Of a stretch of DNA of 33,555 nt, positions 1-7,646 are shown in pieces. The notes under the pieces are model-generated. The model ran no database searches. It worked only from the letters and a program-made list of their open reading frames with translations, and had not been told where the DNA came from. The stretch is from NCBI GenBank assembly GCA_019239445.1, contig JAFAZV010000084.1:1-33555 (forward strand), written 5' to 3'. The DNA comes from Solirubrobacterales bacterium. GTDB taxonomy: Bacteria; Actinomycetota; Thermoleophilia; Solirubrobacterales; Solirubrobacteraceae. The translations under genes and the position numbers were made by a program. How positions within the stretch are numbered: position 1 is the first letter of the stretch; the number at the start of each line of letters is the position of its first letter.

Positions 1-1885
1 AACCGGTCGGGATGTCGAGCAGCCAGGTGGTGAATAGCCAGGCGCCGGGATCATCGAGGCGGCCGGTGCCCCGATAAGCCCGCAGGATGGGGCAGGCGGC
101 GCGTACGTCGACCACCGTGCCCGACGGGAGCGTGATCAACGGGTGGGCGTCGCAAGCGGAAGCCAGCTGACGAGTCACGAGAGCCCCGCCGTAGTTGCCG
201 AACCGTCCGAGCATGCGCTGCATCGTGGCGATGTCAAAGCCGCGCGGCCCGAGACCGTCGGCTCCCGCCAGCCGCGCCTCGATCATCAGGTTGCCCTGCC
301 GGGTCCGGAACAGCTGCGGGGTCCGGTAGGGACCGAGGATGGGCGAGAACTGGCCGAACGGGTGGCGCGGGTTGGCGAGCCAATAGGAGTCGTTTGAGTT
401 CTCCACCCAGTCGCGGCGGATCGTCGCCGGCAGCGAACGCGGGCCGAGGATGTTCGAGCGCGGCGCCGCCGGGTCAGAGCGCAGGCCGCACGCCGAGCGC
501 GAGCCGTCGAGCGTGATGAGACCCGACTGCTGGTAGACGAGCTGCGGCAGGCCGGAAGGGATGCACCGAGCCGCCAGCTCGCGAGTCACGCCCGGATAGG
601 CCCCGACGTTGGCGTAGAGCGTCTCGCCGCGATCGTCGGCGGCGGTGATGTTGAACTCGGGGTTGCTGAGGTAGCGGCGGAGCACCGCCAGCAGCTCGCG
701 TACGCTCCGCACTCGGCCCATGTCGAAGTACTGGTTCGCGGTCGAGGCGAGCATCTGCGCGTCCGCGTCGAACAGGGCATACGCCGTGCTCCGGGTCCAG
801 GTGTAGCCGGCCCGCGGCAGGTCGAACACCGGGCCGAAGCGCGTGAAGTAGAAAGTGTGCGTGCGGCCGGCGGCGCGTACGACGCGTCGCGTCATCGTGT
901 ACCGGTGCCCGTCCACCAGGTACCCGGTCGGATCACCGGGCACGAGCTGCAGCTGGATCGGGACGAAGCGAAAGCCGGTGGCGTTTGTCGAGGTGAACGC
1001 GACGTGGCGGTTGAAGCCGACGCCGACGAGCGGGAAGCCGAACAGGGTGCCACCGAACATGTCGTATTGGCCGGGGACGTCGAGCTGCATCAGCCACAGC
1101 CGCTCCGGTCCGCGCCACGGGAAGTGGGGGTTGGCGAGCACCATGCCGGCGATGCCGCGGCGGGTGCCGCGCGATCCGACGCCGATCGCGTTTGAGCCGA
1201 TCCCGGGATCCGAACCGCCGCCGAACATGCGCTGAAGCGCAAGCGGGTCAAGGCGCGCCGGAGCCACGGTTCGAGTGGCCGTGGCCGTCGCGACCGCCGG
1301 CGGCTGCGCGCCCACGATCCCGGCCTCGAGTGCGGACGACGAGGGAAAGGTTTGGAACTGGTAGCCGCGCAGGTAGAGGTCCTCGGCTGTGATCGGCGTG
1401 ACCCACGGCTTCCCGCGGCAGCTCGGATCGCGGAAGCGACGCGAGCGCAGCCAGGCGTTATATCCCGCCGCCCAACCTCGGAACACCGCCGCCACCTCCG
1501 GACGCACGCCGCGGGCGAGTTGGGCGATCCGTCCGTTGGAGCGCACCTCGGTCCAATACAGGTCCGACACCGGGTTGGGATCCCGGGCATCGTTCGCGTA
1601 GTTTGCGGCCACGCCTGCCGCGCCGAAGTAGCGCGTGCGCTGGCCGCGGAGCGTCACCACGTCCTCGGCGAACACGCACAGGTTGTCCTGGGCGAAGCTG
1701 TAGCCCTGGCCGTAGCCAAGCGAGCCAAAGTCGCTGGCCGTAATGTGCGCGACACCGGCAGCGTCGCGGGTGACTGTGACCCGATACGTGGCGCGCGCCA
1801 GGCTGCTCGTTGGCAGCACGCCCCCCGCCAGCAGCAGCAGCAGCGGCAGCAGCCAGAGTCGCCAACCTAGGCGCGGATGAGCCAC
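1..1885 (-). CDS. Penicillin acylase family protein (penicillin amidase / AHL acylase-like), C-terminus cut off by window edge
   Basis: Open minus frame from GTG at 1885 through position 1, absent from the ORF track because no stop lies in the window. Translation has a signal-like N-terminus (VAHPRLGWRLWLLPLLLLLAGGVLP), 'GYGQGYSFAQDNLCVFAEDVVTLRGQRTRYFG', nucleophile-type 'GIGSNAIGVG', and 'LANPHFPWRGPERLWLMQLDVPGQYDMFGGTLFGFPLVGVGFNRHVAFTSTN'. Confidence 0.88.
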   Translation of the reverse strand, partial: MAHPRLGWRLWLLPLLLLLAGGVLPTSSLARATYRVTVTRDAAGVAHITASDFGSLGYGQGYSFAQDNLCVFAEDVVTLRGQRTRYFGAAGVAANYANDARDPNPVSDLYWTEVRSNGRIAQLARGVRPEVAAVFRGWAAGYNAWLRSRRFRDPSCRGKPWVTPITAEDLYLRGYQFQTFPSSSALEAGIVGAQPPAVATATATRTVAPARLDPLALQRMFGGGSDPGIGSNAIGVGSRGTRRGIAGMVLANPHFPWRGPERLWLMQLDVPGQYDMFGGTLFGFPLVGVGFNRHVAFTSTNATGFRFVPIQLQLVPGDPTGYLVDGHRYTMTRRVVRAAGRTHTFYFTRFGPVFDLPRAGYTWTRSTAYALFDADAQMLASTANQYFDMGRVRSVRELLAVLRRYLSNPEFNITAADDRGETLYANVGAYPGVTRELAARCIPSGLPQLVYQQSGLITLDGSRSACGLRSDPAAPRSNILGPRSLPATIRRDWVENSNDSYWLANPRHPFGQFSPILGPYRTPQLFRTRQGNLMIEARLAGADGLGPRGFDIATMQRMLGRFGNYGGALVTRQLASACDAHPLITLPSGTVVDVRAACPILRAYRGTGRLDDPGAWLFTTWLLDIPTG

Positions 1886-1892
1886 GACGGTA

Positions 1893-1910
1893 AAGTACCG
1901 GTGCGTACCT
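1893..1910. promoter_or_regulatory. Candidate TetR operator (imperfect palindrome AAGTAC-cggtgc-GTACCT)
   Basis: Inverted half-sites AxGTAC(N6)GTACxT lie between the acylase start (1885, minus) and the TetR start (1943, plus). Confidence 0.35.
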
Positions 1911-1942
1911 CACTTGTCCAGCCCAGTCGCGAACCTGTCTGC

Positions 1943-2578
1943 ATGACCGTTTCCGATCGTCTTCCCAAGGGGCCGCACGGGCTGCCTCGTGCGGAGGTTG
2001 AGCGCTCGCAGCGGCGGCGGCTGATTGCGGCAACCGCTCATCTGGTCGCGGAGCACGGCTACAGCGGGCTACGCGTCGCCGATCTGGCCGCCGTGGCCGG
2101 CGTGTCGCGCAGCGCGTTCTACGACCAGTTCCGCACCAAAGAGCAGCTGTTCCTCGCTTGCTACCAGCCCGCATCCGACACGCACCGGCGGGCCGTGGAG
2201 CGGGCGCTGCGCGCGGAGCACGACCCCGGCGCGCAGATCCGAGCCGCGATCACCGCGTACCTCGAGATACTGGGCGAGAGCTCAGACCTCGCCCGCGCCT
2301 TCTTCGTCGAGGCACAGCACGCGACTCCCGCGATCCGCCAGCGGTTCCTCGCCAACCAGAGCGCCTACGCCGACCTCTTGGCTGAGTGGCACGCCGGCGT
2401 GCAGGCCAGGCGACCGGACCTGCCAAATGTGCCGCAGATTTGCTGGATAGGGGTGATCTCCGGGATCGTCGGACTCGTCACTCAGCAACTCGAAGGCGGC
2501 TCTGCCGCCGACGCGCCAGCCAAGCTGACCGAGCCATGCGTACAACTCGTGCTCGCCGTCGCCGGCCTGCGCCTCTGA
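1943..2578 (+). CDS. TetR/AcrR family transcriptional regulator
   Basis: N-terminal HTH 'RRRLIAATAHLVAEHGYSGLRVADLAAVAGVSRSAFYDQFRTKEQLFLACYQ'. ORF extends to 1877 but the internal Met at 1943 is the likelier start. Confidence 0.93.
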   Translation: MTVSDRLPKGPHGLPRAEVERSQRRRLIAATAHLVAEHGYSGLRVADLAAVAGVSRSAFYDQFRTKEQLFLACYQPASDTHRRAVERALRAEHDPGAQIRAAITAYLEILGESSDLARAFFVEAQHATPAIRQRFLANQSAYADLLAEWHAGVQARRPDLPNVPQICWIGVISGIVGLVTQQLEGGSAADAPAKLTEPCVQLVLAVAGLRL

Positions 2579-2638
2579 GCCGACGGACCGGCGCCGGGTG
2601 CGGCAACAATTCGGCGATGCTCGTCGACGAACGGGAGC

Positions 2639-3184
2639 TCAACCGCCGCCACGGGTGAACCATCGACTGGCCTCGATATCGCCGTGCCCTTCTCCCAGGT
2701 CGAGTTCACGCCGCAGCTTGCCCACGAGCCCCGCGAAGAGCGGATAGGCGCCTGGCCCGTGCAGGGCGTCGATGGCCGGTTTCCACATCTTCCAGCGCAG
2801 GATCAGCGTAGGCCCGAGCAGCAGCTTGATCAGCTCCAGGTCGAACGCGCCGCGGCTCTCGAGCGCGGCGAGCTGTTCGAAGTAATCGAGCTCGCGGTAG
2901 AGCATGTATGCCTCTGGCGCATCCGCGGCGACGAAGCCCGCGAACGCATCCCGCAGCTCTTCGGGTGACTTGAAGCGCGCGACCAGGCGGCGCGTCTCGA
3001 CGAGCGCATCCTCGCTCCAGCGGCGGAAGAAATCGGCAGCGATCTGCACCTCCCGGCTGCGGCGCGTCTCCCGGACCTGCTGGGCGGCGAACGCCGCTGC
3101 GCCGAAGCCGCCAAGCAACCCGACCGCCAGGATGCACGTGGCGATCGCGGTGACCTCGCTCCAGTCAACGGCCGCGACCAGCAA
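2639..3184 (-). CDS. Small membrane-anchored protein, DUF4760-like
   Basis: 181 aa; one N-terminal TM segment then 'AQQVRETRRSREVQIAADFFRRWSEDALVETRRLVARF'. Good coding character; family call is tentative. Confidence 0.6.
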   Translation of the reverse strand: MLVAAVDWSEVTAIATCILAVGLLGGFGAAAFAAQQVRETRRSREVQIAADFFRRWSEDALVETRRLVARFKSPEELRDAFAGFVAADAPEAYMLYRELDYFEQLAALESRGAFDLELIKLLLGPTLILRWKMWKPAIDALHGPGAYPLFAGLVGKLRRELDLGEGHGDIEASRWFTRGGG

Positions 3185-3289
3185 AGACTCACCTCCGTCT
3201 TGGGGGGATCACCAGGGGCTGGACCATAGAGCGCCCGGCCGACGCATCGATCGGCATCGGCGAGCCATTGCCAGTGCATAAACTTGGGC

Positions 3290-4105
3290 ATGCCTCTGGC
3301 GTCGCTGCTCACGCTCCGGATCGAGTTGCCGGCGCACTTTCTCGACGACCGCGGTCGGCGTGCCGGCTTCGTGCTGATCGGTGCCTTTCTCGCCTCGTTC
3401 TTGTTCATTCGCACCAGCGCGCGGTTGATCCGCAGTCCGAAGGTGCCGTGGTGGCCCGGGAGTGTCAAGACCGCGAGCGGACTGCACCTGCACCATCTAG
3501 TTTGGGGGATCCTGCTGTTGATGGGCTCCGGTTTTCTGGGCTTCATCACCGACCCCTCGAGCCCGCGCACCGAGATCCTCGCCGCTGTCTTCGGCATCGG
3601 ATTGGGACTGACCCTCGACGAGTTCGCCTTGTGGATCCATCTCCGTGACGTGTATTGGGCTGACGAAGGACGTGCCTCCTTCGACGCGGTAGTCGTCGCC
3701 GCGACCATCGGGGGGCTGATCGTGCTCGGCGCCGGTCCGTTCGACCTCCATCACAACTCCTCGATCGACACCTTGATCACGGTGGTGCTCACCGACGTGA
3801 TCCTCGCCATGCTGGCCATCTTCAAGGGCAAGCGCCTGCTGGGCCTGATCGGCCTGTTCGTCGTCCCCGTCTCACTGGTCGGAGCGATGCGCTTGGCCGC
3901 GCCAGATTCACCGTGGGCGCGGCGGTTCTATGACCCGAGCGGACGCAAGCTGGCTCGCTCGCGAGCGCGATGGGAGCGGATTACGGCGCGCCGGCGGCGG
4001 ATCTCAGACGCGATCGCCGGCGCTCCCGAGGTTGCCGCCGGCGGCGAGCCTCCGGCGTCTGCCGCAGACGCGCCCCCTGAAGCGTTGCGCGAGAGTGAAA
4101 GATGA
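3290..4105 (+). CDS. Integral membrane protein of unknown function
   Basis: Several hydrophobic segments ('TEILAAVFGIGLGLTLDEFALWIHLRDVYW', 'VVVAATIGGLIVLGAGPF', 'VVLTDVILAMLAIFKGKRLLGLIGLFVVPVSLVGAM'). ATG at 3290 preferred over TTG at 3284. Confidence 0.75.
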   Translation: MPLASLLTLRIELPAHFLDDRGRRAGFVLIGAFLASFLFIRTSARLIRSPKVPWWPGSVKTASGLHLHHLVWGILLLMGSGFLGFITDPSSPRTEILAAVFGIGLGLTLDEFALWIHLRDVYWADEGRASFDAVVVAATIGGLIVLGAGPFDLHHNSSIDTLITVVLTDVILAMLAIFKGKRLLGLIGLFVVPVSLVGAMRLAAPDSPWARRFYDPSGRKLARSRARWERITARRRRISDAIAGAPEVAAGGEPPASAADAPPEALRESER

Positions 4106-4153
4106 CGAGCCGCCAGCGGGGCGCTCGAGGATGGGTGCGCCGCGCTCGACGCG

Positions 4154-4500
4154 TCAGACCGGTGTGGTGTGGCTGACCGGCGTTCCCACCCCACGAGCGA
4201 GTGGATCGCCGGAGTATTCGTAGAAGCGCCCAGGATGGTCGGTCTCGACGCCGTAGCCGATGCCGAGACCTTCGAGAGCCTCGCGGACCCGGCCGAGGCT
4301 CGGCCAGTCGAAGTTCTCAAACCGGACATCTTTGGGAACGCCGACGTCCCTGCCGACCTCGTTCTGGGCGAACCGGACGAGTGCGCGAGGAACTGCGCGC
4401 GAGCGGAGAGACGAGCCGGCCTCGCCGTCCCGAGGCCTGAGATCAGCTCTCGCCGCAGGAACTTCAGATCGCGCGGCTCGCAGCTGACGGGTACCGAATG
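4154..4500 (-). pseudogene. Possible frameshifted coding remnant (unknown family)
   Basis: Minus strand reads CEPRDLKFLRRELISGLG in one frame, then DGEAGSSLRSRAVPRALVRFAQNEVGRDVGVPKDVRFENFDWPSLGRVREALEGLGIGYGVETDHPGRFYEYSGDPLARGVGTPVSHTTPV* in another. Protein-like composition; no intact ORF. Confidence 0.3.
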
Positions 4501-5027
4501 TTTCCCAAGGTCGGAATCACCGCTTCGCGCTCGATTGGCTTCCCGTGCTCCCCACCGCGCCCGACGAACCGACTCGGCCGTCGTGAGTATGGCCAGCCGC
4601 ATCGCTTACGTCGTGCCTCGCGCACCGGCTGGGCGATGCCAGTGAGGTTGCCCTCGCTGTCGTAGAAGAACGTGCCGACCTCGCCGGTGCCCTTGCTCGG
4701 GTAGTTGTCAGGCGCGACGATCGTGTCGCCGCGGGCGTCAAAGCCGGACATGTCGAAGCGCTCGAAGGTCACGCCCCGGGCGCGCGGATCGGCCAGAGTC
4801 GCCTCGAGGTCCTCGACCTCAAACCCCATCTGGGTCGATTGTCCGGATGGCGCGCCCGACGAGCTGAAGAGGTGGAACTCGGTCTGCCCGCACACGTAGC
4901 GCAAGCCGCCTGTCCGCTCCTCGATTGGCTCTAGGCCGAGCTTGTCCCGGTAGAAAGCGCGCGCCCGCTCGAGGTCCTGAGCCGGGAGCTTGGTTACGAC
5001 GTGGGCGTTGCTGAGCGGTCCGGGCAT
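4464..5027 (-). CDS. VOC (glyoxalase/bleomycin resistance/dioxygenase) superfamily protein
   Basis: 'NAHVVTKLPAQDLERARAFYRDKLGLEPIEERTGGLRYVCGQTEFHLFSSSG...GTFFYDSEGNLTGIAQ' is a typical VOC beta-alpha-beta pattern. Start taken at MPGPLSN. The C-terminal tail after 'IAQPV' is atypical. Confidence 0.85.
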   Translation of the reverse strand: MPGPLSNAHVVTKLPAQDLERARAFYRDKLGLEPIEERTGGLRYVCGQTEFHLFSSSGAPSGQSTQMGFEVEDLEATLADPRARGVTFERFDMSGFDARGDTIVAPDNYPSKGTGEVGTFFYDSEGNLTGIAQPVREARRKRCGWPYSRRPSRFVGRGGEHGKPIEREAVIPTLGNIRYPSAASRAI

Positions 5028-5104
5028 GGTCGTCTCCTGAGCAGCGTTAGATGCCGGCGGTGTGAGTGGGCGTATGGTCAACAGCGAGCGAAAGGGACCG
5101 AGTC

Positions 5105-6046
5105 ATGAGCGACCAGGTAAGCGAGCATCTGCCGCTCCGGTTCGAGCAAGCCGAGCGTCGCCTGTTTGCAACGTGTGGCGTGCAAATCGACAGCCGACGC
5201 GTGCGCCTCGCGGATCCTCCGGTTGCCGTGCGGGTTCTCGAGGCCGGCGACGGCCCGCCGCTCGTCCTCGTGCACGGTAGCGGCATGAGCGCGTCGACCT
5301 GGGCACCGTTGATGCCCCACCTGGGGCGCCATCGGCTGATCGCCTTCGACCTCCCCGGGTTCGGGCTCAGTGACGCGTTCGACTACAGCGGTCGACGGCT
5401 GCGATCGCACGCGGTCGCCCAGCTCACCTCGCTGCTCGATGCGCTCGACCTCGAGCGTGTGCCGATCGTCGGCACTTCGCTCGGCGGGATGTGGGCGCTG
5501 TGCCTGGCCGCCGACGCGCCGAATCGGGTCGCGGCCGTGGCCTCACTCGGTGTCCCGGCCGTCGCGCTGCCCGGCATGCACGGCGATCCTGCCTTCACCG
5601 CGCTCTCCACGCCCGTCGTGCGCCAGATCGTCGCGCGGATCGGCTCGCCCAGCGTTGCGATGACACGCCACGCGCTGGCCGGTGGCGCCATCGGCCCTCG
5701 CGCTGCCGAGCAAGCGCCCGATGGGTTCTTCGAGGTTGTCCACGAGGGCATGCACCAGCCCGGCTTCCGGACCGCAATGCTCACCCACATGCACCTCGCC
5801 CTGCTGGTCGGCCGGCCCCGCCCGGAGAACTTCCTCTCCGACACTGATCTGCGACAGCTCGCCAGGCCGGTGCTCATGATCTGGGGCGACGAGGACCCCT
5901 ATGGCGGACCACAGATCGCTCAACGCGCCTGCGCCCTGTTGCCCGACGCTCGGCTCGAGGTCATCCCAGGTCGCCACGCCCCCTTCCTCGACGACCCGAA
6001 GCGCTGCGGCGCGCTGATCGACGATCTCGTTCGCCGCGCCATCTGA
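5105..6046 (+). CDS. Alpha/beta fold hydrolase
   Basis: Oxyanion region 'PLVLVHGSGMSASTW', nucleophile elbow 'GTSLGG', 'LMIWGDEDPYGG', and C-terminal His 'PGRHAPFLDDP'. Start at MSDQVSEHL. Confidence 0.92.
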   Translation: MSDQVSEHLPLRFEQAERRLFATCGVQIDSRRVRLADPPVAVRVLEAGDGPPLVLVHGSGMSASTWAPLMPHLGRHRLIAFDLPGFGLSDAFDYSGRRLRSHAVAQLTSLLDALDLERVPIVGTSLGGMWALCLAADAPNRVAAVASLGVPAVALPGMHGDPAFTALSTPVVRQIVARIGSPSVAMTRHALAGGAIGPRAAEQAPDGFFEVVHEGMHQPGFRTAMLTHMHLALLVGRPRPENFLSDTDLRQLARPVLMIWGDEDPYGGPQIAQRACALLPDARLEVIPGRHAPFLDDPKRCGALIDDLVRRAI

Positions 6047-6113
6047 TCCCACTCCGATGAGGCCCGCGGCCGCTCGGTCTGCCCGACGCCATTGCCACCC
6101 CGCTGTAGACGTT

Positions 6114-6168
6114 TCGGGGATGACGCACGGGTCGGGGATGACGCACCGGGTCGGGGATGACCGCAGGG
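6114..6168. repeat. Three tandem ~18-bp units (TCGGGGATGACGCACGGG)
   Basis: Units 6114-6131 (18 bp), 6132-6150 (19 bp), 6151-6168 (18 bp), in a region without convincing coding. Confidence 0.8.
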
Positions 6169-6362
6169 CCTCGCAGGCCCGTGGCGGCGCCTGGGGGACC
6201 AGCCCGCACCAGCACGCGCACGACCCAATCGCATGCATGCGCCGGCGATCGAGCCGCTTCCTCGCGTTCTGGCGAATAAATCGACAAAACACATGCAACT
6301 GCCGGCGCCGGCGATCGAAGGCATGCGGTTTGGCGCTTCCCAATCGGTGGAACATCGCCGCA

Positions 6363-6471
6363 GCGTTCGAAAGCGGAGGCGAAGTTCCGAGCTTCCGAAC
6401 ACGGCGGCGAAAAAAACGACGTGGCGTTCGCGAGCGACGATCGTGGCCGGCGCTTTCGAACGTGGCGGCGA
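6363..6471. repeat. Three dispersed copies of a degenerate 20-mer GC(T/G)T(T/C)CGAA(C/A)nnGG(C/A)GGCGA
   Basis: Copies at 6363-6382, 6391-6410 and 6452-6471, same orientation. Confidence 0.55.
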
Positions 6472-6602
6472 CTTGCGGAGAGTCGCGGTCTTGCGCGGCT
6501 GCGAGCGGGCGGGCCCGCAGCCAAAGCCGGCGACTCAGCGCCCTGCAACGTCATCGCGCCGACCTACCCATTGCTCGACCGGAACGCAAACACTGCTGTC
6601 AA

Positions 6603-6620
6603 CCGCGCGTTGACGCGCGG
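6603..6620. terminator. Hairpin CCGCGCG-TTGA-CGCGCGG
   Basis: Perfect 7-bp stem with 4-nt loop, about 175 nt downstream of the minus-strand cupin. No U-tract, so terminator function is uncertain. Confidence 0.35.
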
Positions 6621-6795
6621 CTATGACTTCTTCACCCCGATCGGGTTTCGAGATGTTTCGACCGGATCCTGTGGTACGCGGTGCATGGTTCCCGCTCGCA
6701 GCCGCCTCCTCCGGGGCTGAACGCGCTCAAGGATCAGTAGGCGTCTCGACTCGCTGGCCGTGGCAGGCGCTCGACGTGCCCCTCCGCGCGGCCGG

Positions 6796-7080
6796 CTATG
6801 CGGACTTGAGCTCGATCTCGACAAACGTGGCGGGACGACCGCTGCGGTTGACCACGTCATGGGTCGTCCCGGCCAGCCCGAGGTAGGGCACGGCAGCGTC
6901 CTGGATCATCTCGTGGCTGCCTTCGCTGTCGATGACCGCGAACGTGCCGCCCGTCACCGGAACGATCACGTAGTCGAACTCGTGGCGATGGTGTCCGGTG
7001 GCGTCGCCGTCCTCGAACGTCCAGGTCGTCACCCGCACCTTCTCAGTCTCGAAGTTCCTGGTGGCTCGCCCGTTCGGCAA
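6796..7080 (-). CDS. Cupin domain protein
   Basis: 94 aa, 'VTTWTFEDGDATGHHRHEFDYVIVPVTGGTFAVIDSEG...PYLGLAGTTHDVVNRSGRPATFVEIELKS', cupin motifs 1 and 2. Confidence 0.82.
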   Translation of the reverse strand: MPNGRATRNFETEKVRVTTWTFEDGDATGHHRHEFDYVIVPVTGGTFAVIDSEGSHEMIQDAAVPYLGLAGTTHDVVNRSGRPATFVEIELKSA

Positions 7081-7114
7081 AGTCGTCTCCTCGAAGCGAG
7101 AGGGAAGAAGCGTG

Positions 7115-7510
7115 CTACGTCGTCAGCCGGAACTCGTTGGCGAAGGTGTCCAGGAACCCTTCGCCGGGATCGTCGCTGTATGCGCGCTCGAAGAACTCGG
7201 CGGTGCGTAGAGCGGGTCGCACTTCCCAATGCAGCACGGCAGCCCCGTCACCGGCCATCTGGTGTGGCGTCCGTGCCGGGATATCGAATGCGTCGCCAGC
7301 TACGTACCGGCGCTCCGCGCCGTGGATGACCGCTCGCACGGCACCTTCGACCACCTCGAAATGCTCGTCTTGAGCGGGGTGGTAGTGCTCTCGCGGGAGG
7401 CCGCCTTGCCCGCTGTAAGAAGCTTCCATCTCGAGGACATCGGGCGTGATCCGGAGCAGCTTCAGCCGGAATCCGTCGTGCCCAACCAGCTCCTGGCCCT
7501 CATGCGGCAT
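7115..7510 (-). CDS. Cupin domain protein
   Basis: 'LPREHYHPAQDEHFEVVEGAVRAVIHGAERRYVAGDAFDIPARTPHQMAGDG', canonical cupin motifs. Confidence 0.9.
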   Translation of the reverse strand: MPHEGQELVGHDGFRLKLLRITPDVLEMEASYSGQGGLPREHYHPAQDEHFEVVEGAVRAVIHGAERRYVAGDAFDIPARTPHQMAGDGAAVLHWEVRPALRTAEFFERAYSDDPGEGFLDTFANEFRLTT

Positions 7511-7646
7511 GCGACCCGATCATAACCGTGCCGAGCGTGGCTGGACGGGCGCGGGTCGCTTTTGCCGCCGGGCCTCAGCTAGCGCACCGTCTTAACAGCT
7601 GGGCCCCAGCGTGCATGGTCGACGGCTGCTACGTTGCGTCGAGACG

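Noticed and set aside
5543-6355. 270-aa minus-strand ORF across the hydrolase 3' end and the non-coding gap
   Set aside because: Mostly antisense to the alpha/beta hydrolase; the gap portion encodes repeat-derived sequence (PDPVRHPRPVRHPR).
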